From Chlamydoabsidia padenii (Eukaryota; Mucoromycota; Mucoromycetes; Mucorales; Cunninghamellaceae), in assembly GCA_025330725.1 (NCBI GenBank), contig JAIWND010000001.1, forward strand, positions 992,001-1,056,000: DNA of 64,000 nucleotides, read 5' to 3'. The position numbers and the translations under genes were made by a program. This document shows, piece by piece, positions 10,830-22,800 of this stretch (positions are counted from its first letter, which is position 1; each line of letters opens with the position of its first letter). The notes below the pieces were generated by a model. It saw only the letters and a list, made by a program, of their open reading frames with translations, did no database searches and was not told where the DNA came from.

Positions 10830-13800
10830 CTAGTGAGGATGATGATCTACAAAGGTTGATCCACCAGATGAAGTTTCATTCCGTTGTTGTTGCTGTGTTG
10901 GTTGCTTTTTGCTGGAGAAGGATGTGAATATATTCTGTGCCTTGTGCTTGAATCCTAGTAGCATGATTCCACAAGATCGATGGGATACATGATAACACCA
11001 ATAAAAAGCAGACGATTAGTATCTTATCTAATGATTAAATTAACCCGGTCCTGCCCTTTTCTTTATGCATTACCATCTTTTTTGAGGTTCGACTTTGTTA
11101 AACCTTGTTGTTGAATATGCGGTGTTACAGATTCACTTGATTTTGATGTACGTAAATCAGATTGTCCGACTTCCACAGGTTTCAATAGTTCAGATTCCGA
11201 GCGATTTTGCTTTGTTCCTGGATAATGGTAAGATAAAAAGAAGATTAGTGTCTTCGTCATTATCATCAGTCAAACTGTTGTTCGACTCCTCTAGTCTTGT
11301 TTCCGATTCACGTTACCTGATATACCTTTTGCTTTTCGTCTTGCTTGTCTGGCCTTTTGTCGATTTTCACTCGAGTCTTGTGTGCTTCTTCGACGCCCTA
11401 GTCCCACCATACCTTCGGAAAGTTCCTTGATCATGCTTGACCGAGACGGGGTTGGTGATACACCACGATGTTGTTGTTGTTGTTGTTGTTGGTCCGATTC
11501 TTGATGTTGTGAGTGGTAATGAGAGTGTTGATGATTACTTTTAGAACTCCTTGAACTTCGTTCTGAGGATGTCGATGGTGATTTGCTATGTCTAGAGTGG
11601 ATTGTACGGACGTCGGGATCTTGTGCCAGTTTAAAACCACGTTCGACAATGTTGGTGAGGATTCCTTCACGAGCCCGAGTCAATGGTTGGGCGAATTTCG
11701 GGGATTTGAGTGCAGCATATTCGGCATTGATCACTAAGTAAATAAAAGGGCAAATGTGAGTAAAAGGAGAATGATTTATGCAGCCGGTTAACTTACATTT
11801 TGCCAGCAAAAATGATTGCAAGTCGTCTTCATTGAAGAAAACTCCGCCTTCAGGTAATGGTGGACCAAAGTTAGGGACGCTTTCAATTGTAGCCACCTCG
11901 ACCCTAGTAATATAATAAGAGAGACGGTTGATTAGTAAGTAAAGAGTTGGTTAGGAGTATTATCGTTATGTACCTCCATGTAGTGAGTCCTTCCCATTCT
12001 TCTTTGTGTACAACAATAAATACATGCAAGAACTGCGATTTGATCGCAGCAGGGTTGAATGGCTGTTTTCCTTCTACAAATACAAAGCAAACAATATCTA
12101 CATAATATGCATGTGAGTAAATAACAATAACAAACAACTTCAACACAATACACTCGGCCCTTTACCATTTCCAATATGTCTTTTTCGTTGGATTTGTTGC
12201 TTGTCACCTTGACTAGATGGTAGAAGGGTAGAGACATGATATGCAATAGGATGTTCCTGCCACTTGTTAACATATGTGTATTCACCCGAGTCAGAAGCTA
12301 AGTGATCAGAAAAAAAAGAGTTAGTTACAGTGTCACTTTACACAAAAGTCATCGATCTTACTTTTAGTATCCAATCCAGCTGTCCAGCCGGGATAGCCCA
12401 GTAATGGCACTCGTTGTCCAATAATAGCCAAAAAGTGATCCAAATCCGCAGAGTCATGTTCATTGGAGAACCATTCTTCTTCTTTTGTTTGGCCTTCTTT
12501 TACATAAAGGATGCCAAATTTGTACCGAGTGTGAATCTACAATAAAACAATCAATATCAAGTCAGTGTTCCAATCATTAACCAGCATTAATATCGTTACC
12601 CCATTTTCATCCAGCTTGAGTACATCGTTTTCCAATCCACTTGTTTCCATTACATCATGAGTGATTTTCTTCAGTCGATTAAACGGGACATCAATCAAAG
12701 GCATTGCAGAGGATGATTCAATGACCACTTTCCAAGTAGTATCCAGTATATCAATTGTCGTTTCCAAAGGATGTTTTTGATTGTCTTCATGTTCTTGTTG
12801 TGAGTTAGATGTATCGCCAGAGGTTGTGGTGGTATTATGATGATGAGATGTTGGAGGCGGTGCATTAAGTAAAAATGAATCCTGGATAGTATCACGTCTG
12901 TCGGGTCCTTGTTTCACCCGAGTAATCACGCGATAAAGTTGAAGTGCTGGATCATACGCAGTGGTGATCAAAATAGGTTCGTTTTCGTCGTCATAGCCGC
13001 AGAAGGTGCTATAGGATTTTCGAATAAAGTACGTTCGGAACCAATGTGCCTCCTGATCCATATGCTCCACAATTGATGTCGAATAAGTTGATTGTTCCTT
13101 GTTGTTGTCAGGTGATAGTATTAAACCAGGAGTGCCGGAGGTAGATTGCTGTGAGGTAGGTCTGGTGCCAAACTTGTTTTTCCCTTCTATCTTGTATCCT
13201 TTGCAAGGGATGACCATCGAGTTTTCATACACCTTATAGTACTGGCAGACATCATCATGTATCACTTGTTTCATCAAAGACGTCTAATTAGGAAGGAATG
13301 TCAGTGTCAAAAAACAGAGTTTTGTTTTTTAATTATTGATCATTTGTTCAACCAGATGACTTACGATTTCCCTAACAGGTGCTTGATCCTTGATTTTGTT
13401 GTCCAGGCTAATGAAGATATCAGTTGGTTGCTTTTGATGTCCCACCATTTCTGACATTCGTCGCAGGTCCTGCATAATGTTCTTTAGATCATCAGTTGGG
13501 AATTGAGATGTCGGGTGTTGTAAAGATGCAGCTAAAGTCCGATCACAATCAGCTAGTAGTTTGGTACGAAGTGTTGTAAGAGTGGCAGTGACCAGAAACA
13601 TGTGGAATGGTTGCTGTTGCTGTTTTTGCTGTTGTTGCTTCTGGTGATCAGGGTGCTTTTGTGTTACATCCAATGCTGGTCCAGAATGTCCTTTGACCTT
13701 ATAATAATGATAAAAAAAACCCAGAGGTTAGATCAGGTACTATTTATTAAACAGTAGCTTCACCCCACTACTATAATCTCCCTCCCCCAATCCCCTTCCA

Positions 13801-15101
13801 CTTTCTCCTTTTATATCTATGGTTCACCCACCTCCTTCACCTCCTCCTATTGTTTCCCACCATCCCCCCCTTTTTTTGTTATCAATTCTTCTTCTTTTTT
13901 TTTTAATCCCGTATATCAATATATTTACCTGAGTTGACAGGTTGTCATCTTGTATCACGCATTCATCATTTTGTACACCATTGTCGGCGGTATTACTATG
14001 TTTGTTTTCAAAAAGGATGTCCACCTCCTTTCCAAACAATAACCTCCCTACAGGTGAAGTCACTGGTGCTGCTGTCAGGTCGTCGGTGTTTTGTGTAGTT
14101 GAATTGTTTGCTGTTGCCAAATTGGATGTTGGCAATGGACAAGTGGAGCTGGAGACTGGTGATGCTGTTCCGGCCGAAACACCCGAAGTTCCCGAGATTG
14201 TATGTGGTGACGGTGATGGTGATGATACTGGTGATGATGATAAGTGTAGTCTAGACAATCGATGGTGTAATGTTGGCGGTCCATTTGTTGCAACAGAACC
14301 AATAGAGGATGAGGAAGATGATGAAGAAGTAGTCTTGCGCATTGCCACTGATGATGATGTTGGTATGACATGACGCTGATAAGGTTCTTCTTTTAACACC
14401 GAGTAGCTGATTGATTCTTGAGGATGGACTTGATCCATAGCACCTACTGCTTGATCCATGGAAGCACGTCTTCTTGAGAACATATTTGATAAGCCCAGCG
14501 CACTTGGTGTCCGTTTCCGTAGTCGATAACCAAAAGAAGAAGAAGAAGAGACCAAAGAAGAAGGTGGTGGTGAGGTTTGATAATAAGCAGATGAGGAGGC
14601 TGTCAAATTCAATGGTGCCGTAGAATTGCTGTTGCTGTTGCTGTTACCATTGTGTGACATGAGTGTGAGTCTGCGTGATGTTGAAGCTGACTTTGCCACT
14701 AAACCCTTTACTGAGGCTTTAACAACATGAGGCAGTTTTGAGATTTTGCTGGCTGTGCTAAAGATGGAGCTGGTGGTAGATACATTAGATCGAATAGATT
14801 CGCAGGACGACTTTCTTTCGAGAGAGCTGGGTTCTGGATTCTTTTGCCAAGGCTGCTTTTTGAAGAATGGTCGTGAGTGTGTTGTTGTTGAAGCCCTTTC
14901 ATCGTTTTCATAAGAATGGTATTGATGGTGCTGTTTTTTCCAATGCTGCTTCCCCACAAACGATCGATCTGCATTATTGGTATTTGTTGTTGCTGTAGTG
15001 GAAGCCATGGTTTCAAGTGAAGAGATACGAGGCGGGGTATCGTTGAGATGGGTTAAAACAGTTGTGTCCTCCATCTGATCGCGCGAATGTGCTGATAACA
15101 T
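10830..15101 (-). CDS. Rap/Ran-GAP domain protein (Rap1GAP-like)
   Basis: Predicted GTPase-activating protein for a Rap/Rsr1-type small GTPase. Ten exons (13929-15101, 13365-13697, 12600-13283, 12362-12536, 12166-12297, 11974-12097, 11797-11903, 11317-11733, 11074-11217, 10830-10954) give 1137 aa. The catalytic domain starts near residue 731 with TRYKFGILYVKEGQ, continues through FHVSTLLP-like YHVSTLLPSS and reaches RKRHIGND near residue 832. The Asn of this motif is the catalytic asparagine thumb of Rap-GAPs. FNPAAIKSQFLHVF and VPNFGPPLP follow, as in animal Rap1GAP. The N-terminal about 390 residues and the C-terminal tail are low-complexity Ser/Thr/Gln-rich. The start at 15101 was chosen over an upstream non-ATG extension. 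A Tsc2-type protein is unlikely because the rest lacks its repeats. Confidence 0.88.
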
Positions 15102-15776
15102 GGTAAGGATATGAAAATAGTAGAAGAGAGTAACAGATGCAGAATAATGAATACAATAGGATAATGTCAATAAGTAAAAGAGTGTAATATGAATATATAA
15201 GTAATGGATGATAAATAAATAAGGGTATGTTATAAAAAGAGTAGAAGAGAAAGAGAGGTCAATAAAAATAAAATGGAGGAGTTGGGAATTAAAGGGAGGA
15301 GGAAATTCCGCTCTGCCTTTTTTGGAACTCACAGTCATTGAGATTAGTTACTTACAGAACGTCCACTGTGGGACATGACTTGTATTAGTGTTTTGTAATA
15401 AAAAGTAGATCATATTCAACCACTTGATCCCTTTTAAACTTGTCTGTGATATATCGTTACCACCTTTTACTTTAATTAATGTAAAGAATCTCGTTCTGCC
15501 TAATATATCGGAATTTGAAATACTCTAGTAAATTCCATTTGCTAATAAACTTTGTTCCTGAAAACAGTAAGAAAAGTTGATTTGACTTTCATATGTGCAT
15601 GTATTGATCCATTTAAGCAATAAAACAAGTAAATATATGAATGATGATTATATTTTTAACTCTTTTACTTTTTTGGCTTCAATATCCCCTCTCACCAAAA
15701 TTGCTTTTGTGTACGGATATCTCTTTAAGGAAAGGATTGAATCTTGGATAAATAAGGGTTCACCTTGGATATACGA

Positions 15777-15790
15777 TTTTCAAATCCCGC
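15777..15790 (-). promoter_or_regulatory. E2F/CHR-like motif (reverse orientation)
   Basis: TTTTCAAATCCCGC, the reverse complement of the recurring GCGGGATTTGAAA motif, in the divergent Rap-GAP/permease promoter region. Confidence 0.4.
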
Positions 15791-16020
15791 TTGACTACTT
15801 GATAAAGAGACATCGTCCCATCGACGTTCTTACATCAAGGTTTCAAATTCCTGTCACAATAATAGCATGTTGGAAAAATGACGTTTTTACTTGAGATTAG
15901 GCTATAAAAATGATGGTGAAACTCTACTGCTAATTTGATACAATCAAGGCCTGATTTGTAGTGATAAGTATAAAAAATGGCGTCTTATCACCGCATTATG
16001 GACAAACCCTGAGATCAAAA

Positions 16021-16033
16021 GCGGGATTTGAAA
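16021..16033 (+). promoter_or_regulatory. E2F/CHR-like motif upstream of permease
   Basis: GCGGGATTTGAAA, 109 bp before the permease ATG. This is an exact example of the motif repeated across the window. Confidence 0.45.
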
Positions 16034-16129
16034 ATATTGGCGCATGTTTTAAAAAAGCAGATTTTTTTTTCTGTCGGCTCCTTCTTTTCTTCTTTTTCTC
16101 TACTCTTTAATTAATCTACCATCGCTCAC

Positions 16130-18884
16130 ATGAGCAAATACGATCTCGAATATACCGACAACATTTCAACACCAAGTACATCAAGCTCATATGGTTCTCA
16201 AGCACTTGTTGAAGAAGAAAGTGGATTGAAGCGGGAATTAAAGCCTCGTCACTTGGCAGTAAGTTATACAAGACAAAGAAGTGAATTATTTATGATATGT
16301 AAAGGCTCACTTTGTTATAATATAGATGATATCCATAGGTGGGACTATTGGTCAAGGATTGTTTTTATCTTCTGGGGCTAATCTTAGCAAAGCAGGTAAA
16401 TATCGTAGGAGAAGAAGGAGGGTTGTGACGATGTATAAACTAATCTTATTTCATATATTTTTATGTAGGTCCTGCAGGTTTACTGATAGCTTACGCTATT
16501 ATTGGAACAGTTGCATACTTTGTTGCTTTACAATTGGGTGAAATGAGCGCCTACATACCGGTAAGAAGAAGGAAAATGACGGATCAAACGCATAAAAGGA
16601 ACTTGCTAACTGATACTTTATTATAGATTTCGGGATCGTAAGTTATCTCAGGGCGATCGACAAACAAAACCCTCACCTACTTCTCCTTGTCGACTGTAGA
16701 TTCACCGTATACTGTCGGCGATTCGTCAACAAATCATTCGGAAATGCTATTGGTTACAACTATGTTTGTAAGTTGAAAATGAATGGATTTGGACCAGAAA
16801 GATAACGATCGTCATGTTACTTACCTTCATTACTTCTATTTATAGTTTGCTGGGCAATTATTGTAGCGGTTGAACTGACAGGTATATCATAACTGATTTG
16901 GGGGGGGGAGACATTTATATATACATCAATTTGACTAATGCGAAATAGCTATTCCTATGGTAATGAAGTTTTGGACAAGTGCTGTACCTGATTGGGCATG
17001 TAAGTATAAACAAGAAGAATCAGCACCTTCCATGGAAATAACGGATCCCAACTAACATATATGTAATGATGTTTAAACTCTTTTCAGGGTCTGCCATCTT
17101 TTTAGTTATCATGCTTGTCATCAATCTATTTGGAGCAAAAGCTTGGGGTGAAGCTGAGTAAGTACAAAAAAGGTAACTGATCATCTTGAAAACGGATAAT
17201 GACTAACATGATGATCTTTTTATATGATAGATATTGGTTTACTCTGGTAAGATATCAACAAGATCGATTGGTAATGGGTGCTGTCATATTGTGTAACTCA
17301 ACATCGTCATCTGTAGATCAAAATCCTGGCGGTCCTTGCATTTGTTATTGTTGGTTGCTGTAAGCGCGGGATTTGAAATATTATTTAAAAAAAAGGGGGG
17401 GAATTCATCTCACACACTTTTTTGTTCTTCCTCCTTCAAATTGTTTAGTGACATCTGGCGGTGTACTAGGGTATGTATACAAACACAATCTACTGTTAAA
17501 CTCAATTATTTTCATTACTCACTTTTTATTGTTCATGTACTCCTTTATAGTGGCGAAGTGTATGGTTTCAAGTACTGGTCAAATCCTGGTGCCTTCTCTA
17601 ATGGCGTCCTTGGTGTAATCAACGCTTTGGTTTTGGCGGCTCTAACAATGACAGGTGTAGAAATTGTAGGCGTTACAGCTGGTGAATCCAAAAATCCCTC
17701 CAAAGCCATTCCTAATGCGGTACGAAATGTATTCTATCGAATTGTCTGCATTTATCTCTCAACAGGTAACAGAAATAGTCCTTTAACAAGATCTACTGGC
17801 CCCAACTCACCTGTCATACCATTTTTTATTCTGAACTAGTATTTGTAATGGGTATGGTGATTCCTTACAATGATCCTCATAACTTTGCTTCCGGACGGGA
17901 CGTCAGTGTATCTCCTTTTACTTTGGTCTTCCAAGCAGCCAAGTTGGAATCAGCCGCCCATGTTGTCAATGCTGTTATTCTCACCACGGTAAGTATCCAA
18001 TGAATCTTTAAAACACATGCATTGATGAGATTCTCACTATTATTGTTTGCTTTAGTTATTATCTTGCGGAAACAGTGGAATGTATGTTACAACAAGAACT
18101 TTACAAGCATTGGCGCAAGAAGGTATCGCACATAGGAAACTAGGTAGGACCAAACACACACACACACAAAGATACAATGAATATATCAGGCTAATTGTGT
18201 AAACTAACTCGTTGATTGAATAGCATATACCACCAAAAGCGGTGTGCCAATTTATGCTTTACTTTGTACCTGTGCGGTCTCTCTTGTGTGCTTCCTGACA
18301 TCCTTTATCCCTGGTGAAGTACTCTTTTTGGTTTTGGCTGATTTGGGTGGAATTGCTGGTCTTGTAAGTCACAATTATAATCATTTAGTGTCCTTCCTTG
18401 TACTAACTTTCTTTTTCCTTTGCTTGTAGATCACATGGACAGGGATCGCTATTTCTCAGTATCGATTCCGAAAGGCTTTTCTTGCTCAAGGCCATCACTT
18501 ATCCGAACTACCTTATGTCGCTCTTGGCTATCCATTCTCCAACTACTTTGTAGTCATTGCTTGTATTGTCATTATTATCATATCTGGATGGTCATATTTT
18601 GTACCTGCATCACCTCAAGGTCTTGTTGGCAGTTACGGGGTAGGTATTTGATACTACGAGGGACAAAGTATACTTCTCTTTGAATGTTAACTCTTTTTTT
18701 TCAGGGACCGATCATCTTCATTGGTGGCATGTTGATACATAAATTTTGGACCAAATCAAGATTGGTACCTGTAGAAGAAGCAGACGTTGTAACTGGTGCT
18801 AGAACAGAATGGAAAAATAGTAGTATAGATGATACTGAAACTAAATCAGGTATCTGGCATAGAATAGTCTCCATATTTACTTGA
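16130..18884 (+). CDS. Amino-acid permease (APC superfamily, YAT type)
   Basis: Predicted plasma-membrane proton-coupled amino-acid importer. Seventeen exons (16130-16258, 16326-16395, 16469-16560, 16627-16637, 16700-16767, 16846-16881, 16949-16999, 17088-17157, 17231-17246, 17317-17359, 17449-17470, 17551-17765, 17840-17988, 18056-18143, 18224-18363, 18430-18639, 18705-18884) encode 529 aa with about 12 hydrophobic segments. MISIGGTIGQGLFLSSG in TM1 is the family substrate-binding signature, and GEMSAYIPISGSF follows TM2. GVEIVGVTAGESKNP and TLLSCGNSGMYVTTR are the conserved TM6 and later family motifs. The soluble N-terminus is about 40 residues. Several exons are only 11-22 nt. Substrate cannot be read from sequence. 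An AATAAA lies about 40 bp after the stop. Confidence 0.92.
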
Positions 18885-18923
18885 TTATCCCCTTCACCCT
18901 CTCCTTTTAACTTTTTAATACCC

Positions 18924-18929
18924 AATAAA
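18924..18929 (+). terminator. Polyadenylation signal of permease gene
   Basis: AATAAA 40 bp after the permease stop codon. Confidence 0.45.
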
Positions 18930-19103
18930 GCGCTTTATGTTATGTATATTATTGTATGTTGTGCAACTTCGATTGATAGTGATGATGATGATAATAATGG
19001 TATCGGTGGCGGTATTATGTAGCGATGACACGTGAACGGGGGATGAAAATGGCAACCATCACAATGCCTTGACCAATTCATTCTACCGAATGGCTGTGCA
19101 CGC

Positions 19104-19118
19104 GCGGGGTTTGAAATC
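19104..19118 (+). promoter_or_regulatory. E2F/CHR-like motif upstream of cyclase
   Basis: GCGGGGTTTGAAAT, a one-base variant of the recurring motif, about 155 bp before the cyclase start. Confidence 0.4.
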
Positions 19119-19267
19119 TACTTTTTTTTTTTTTTTATCCACAGGTTTTGGAATTATTGGTTCGATATCTTTCTTTCTCTCTTTTACACAATATTATTGA
19201 TTGATCTTATATAAGTCGTCTTACTAATAGGAGCCATAATCTACTCCACCTCTGGTTTATACTTGCC

Positions 19268-19838
19268 ATGTTGAACATTACCCCCTACATCGCAAAGGTA
19301 AATTGTCTATTTGCCACCCAACTCATGTTACTGATCCATCCTTGTCCCTTTAGTATGTCCGGTCTTTGCACGCTTGTCATGATAGGATTCCCATTCCGTA
19401 CAGCCATACACAATTTGGAGTTGTACTCATGGTTGATGTCGTTGGTAAGTACTGAAACACATCAGGCGTCCTTGGCGGTATGCCAAATAGCAGTATAGCT
19501 CATATCTTACTCACCTCTTGTCTTTCTCTCTCTCTTTATCCATACCTAATAGGATTTAGTGCTGTAAGTGGTTTTAGTACTCTCACTTTGGTAAATTACA
19601 ATGCCGATAACTGATACCTTCTTTTTTTTCATGTGTCCACTTATAGTTAACAACTTTGGCTACCGAAAAAGGTGAATCTGGTGCCGAGGCTATTGCTTTA
19701 GAAATTGGTGCCTACATGGGTGAAGTAAGTTTATAATACTAAATTCATGAAACCAGACTAACCCCCTCTTCCTCTTATTTTTACTTTATAGTGTATTGAA
19801 ATTATCGAATCCTTCAATGGGGATGTCGTCAAGGTAAG

Positions 19839-19876
<38 letters not shown>

Positions 19877-22800
19877 TATCGTTTTCATCAAACTAAATCA
19901 TCCTCTCTCTCTATCACGCAGTTTTTAGGTGATGCCGTCTTGGTATGCTTCCAACCCGACTTTGCCGATATATCAATTGATCAAGCCGACGAAATTACCT
20001 CACGACACAAACATATACTAGTACGACGGGCGATGGAATGTGGGATACAACTATTGGCTCGACAATCGCACTATAGGGTATATTTGACAGCAGAAGAACG
20101 GTCTAAACACAGGTCATCGACAACAGGCGAAATCGACAGGCGAACAAGGAACATATTTGGTCAACGATTTCTTCTCTTTGACAGTGGGAGCAGCGATAGC
20201 GATAATCAACAATCAAACTCATCAACAAGCAGCATTCCTTTGGATTCTCTACAAAAACCTGATATCTTTGATTCCAACCAAGAATATTCCATGGCATTTG
20301 ACATTTGGGACTGTATACCGTTTATCAAGAACCGCAGGCGACGAATGCATGATCGGCGGACAAGTGTCTCTAGTGATGGCTCGAGTGGAATCAACTCTAT
20401 TGACTTGGAACTTCATATTGCTCTTTCCTGTGGTGACATCTCAAATATTGTCTTGGGTGATATGAATGACAACAAAGATGATACTATCAAAATCAACATA
20501 AATGGCAAAGACATCAACGATGATATCAACACCACTATTAATAACATTGATGCGAACGGATTCTTGAAGCAGCCACGATCTCGACCTTCTTCTCACAGTC
20601 AACATGAAGACGATGCATCACCACTTAACAATCGACTATCAATGACATCTTATATCAGCACGGATGGAAATGAACCTGATGAACAAGAACCTTTGCCTTA
20701 TAATGGACGACTGGAATATGCGATATGTGGTCCTGCAGTGGAAGCATTGGAAGCAGCCCTCTCAATTGCCAAGGCCGGTGAAATGTGTATCACTCCTAAT
20801 GCATTCGCTCTTATCAAACATCATCATCATATACCTTACTCGTACGAAAAGCGGAAACAATTTTACATCATGCGGGGTACCATCAGCCACAACACAGCAC
20901 ATCTCGGCGGACCAACATTGTCAAAGAAATCAGCAAAACGTCCTTATCAGCATCTGCACAATCCCATCTCCTCGGTTATTCGACCACCAATCAATACCGC
21001 ACGGACCATCAACAACAACTATTATGACGATCGACCTCTTCTCAAACAACAAACTCAACAATCACCGATCGAGCCACTTGTTAACCGCACACGCAGTGGT
21101 GGTCCTATTATGTTTAACTCAGATGACGGCAGTAATACTAATCCGATCTATCTAAAGTACATCAACAGAAGTGCTCTTTGTCGACTACAACAGGGTGTCG
21201 ATAACAGCTTCCCTGCTCAATTCCGCGATGTCACTATAATGTTTGTTAGTCTGGGAAAACTGAACCCTGCTAGTCCGGAGGGTTTACAAAAAGCTCAACA
21301 AGCCGCTAATCTCTGCATCAAAACACTGGTCAAATATGAAGGTAAATTTATTACAAGTTAGTAAAAAAATAAAAAAAGAAAAACCTAAATCAGCTGATTC
21401 TTATTGTTACATTTGTAATTTGTAGGTACTTTACAACAATTCGCTGTGGATGATAAAGGTAGGGATAGTGTCAAGAACAAATGATGTGAATTAACTTGGT
21501 ATAGGGGCATTGTACTGTACATGCAAACTAATCTAAACTATCTTATCATTTCCATTCTAGGTGCAACATTATTGGGTGTCTTTGGTCTACCTCCTCTCTC
21601 TCATGAACGTGAAGCAATCTTCGCTGCCAAGGCTGCTATTGAACTTCGAGACGCCTATCTTCCTTTCCTCCCTGACTTCTCCATTGCTTTGTCTACTGGT
21701 ACTATCTTCAACTCGGTCCTACCTCAAGGTTGTCCTTACCGGCGTGATCCTGCCATTGCTGGTGACACTATTATTTTGGCCGTACGTATGCTGAAGTTTG
21801 CTTTCGCCATCCGGAACATTGTGTGTGACTTTGCGACAAGACAACAAATCGGCGTGCTATGTGATTACGAAGACTATGGTGGAAACATGGTAAAGGGGAA
21901 GATCAAACCTATCATGATCTACGGTATCCGGAAATTCGGTGTGGGCAAGACGAAACGCATCTCTCTACAAGGTGGTGACAAAAACTCTGACTTTATTGGC
22001 TACAAACTGGAAATGGAACGGGCAAATCGATTCTTGGATGACTGGAGCGAAGGAAATGATCACCATATTTTGATTATATCTGGTCCATCTGGGGTGGGCA
22101 AAAGTTTCTTTTGTCATGCACTGAACAAGACAATGACATCCTATGGCTTTACTTGTTGGTAAGTATCAAAACGCCGCTTAAATTTGTAAACTGACGCCCA
22201 ACTTTTTTTTCTTTTCCCAGCTGGTCTTCCTCAACTGAAGGTAAGAAAAAAAGATTGGTAAACGGCAAGATGGCATACTTTACTAACTAAATAATTATTT
22301 GTATCATCAAATATAGTGGAACGAAGTTCCAAATACTATCTGGTCAAGCATCTTCTACTATCTCTTTTTGATATTATCGACTCTGATAAAGTACCTCAAA
22401 ATACAAAGAAACGAACATCACCATTCAATCATTATGGATCCACTAGCTCTCCTCAATTCGAATCATCACCATCATCTTCAGTATCTTCCCTTCCCTACTC
22501 TAACACTAATGTCACCAACAATCGGCTCCAACGACTAACAACATATTCTTCGATGACTCGGTCCTCTTATGGCGCCTTCAGCACTCAGAGCCCTGATGCA
22601 GCAAACGAAATCTTGGAATTGATTCTCCGATGTCTTCGAAAATGTGGGGAAGATGATGGCTTTCTACCTCTCTTTAAGGTAGTGTTTGGCTCTCTTGGTG
22701 GAACTGAAGAAAACAGGTACACGCGGCGTTTGGATGGTCGTGGTAGGGATATCTTACTGACTGGCGTGATCACTCGCATGGTCAAATACGTGTCTGAAAA

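Larger units (their letters stand above)
15102..16129. other. Divergent intergenic region
   Basis: About 1 kb between the divergent Rap-GAP and permease starts. It is AT-rich, with TTTTCAAATCCCGC at 15777-15790 and GCGGGATTTGAAA at 16021-16033. An open frame at 15595-15894 looks non-coding. Confidence 0.5.
18885..19267. other. Promoter region of the cyclase gene
   Basis: Tandem spacer of 383 bp. It contains the permease polyadenylation signal (18924-18929), a CACGTG-like run near 19029, a T-tract and a GCGGGGTTTGAAAT motif at 19104-19118. Confidence 0.45.

Noticed and set aside
13824..15338. N-terminal extension of the Rap-GAP open frame to 15338
   Set aside because: The extension begins without an ATG and reads as AT-rich leader; the first good ATG is at 15101. 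The tail past 13929 lies in an intron.
15595..15894. 99-residue plus-strand frame between Rap-GAP and permease
   Set aside because: No homology-like motif, no splice context, and it spans a regulatory motif in reverse orientation.
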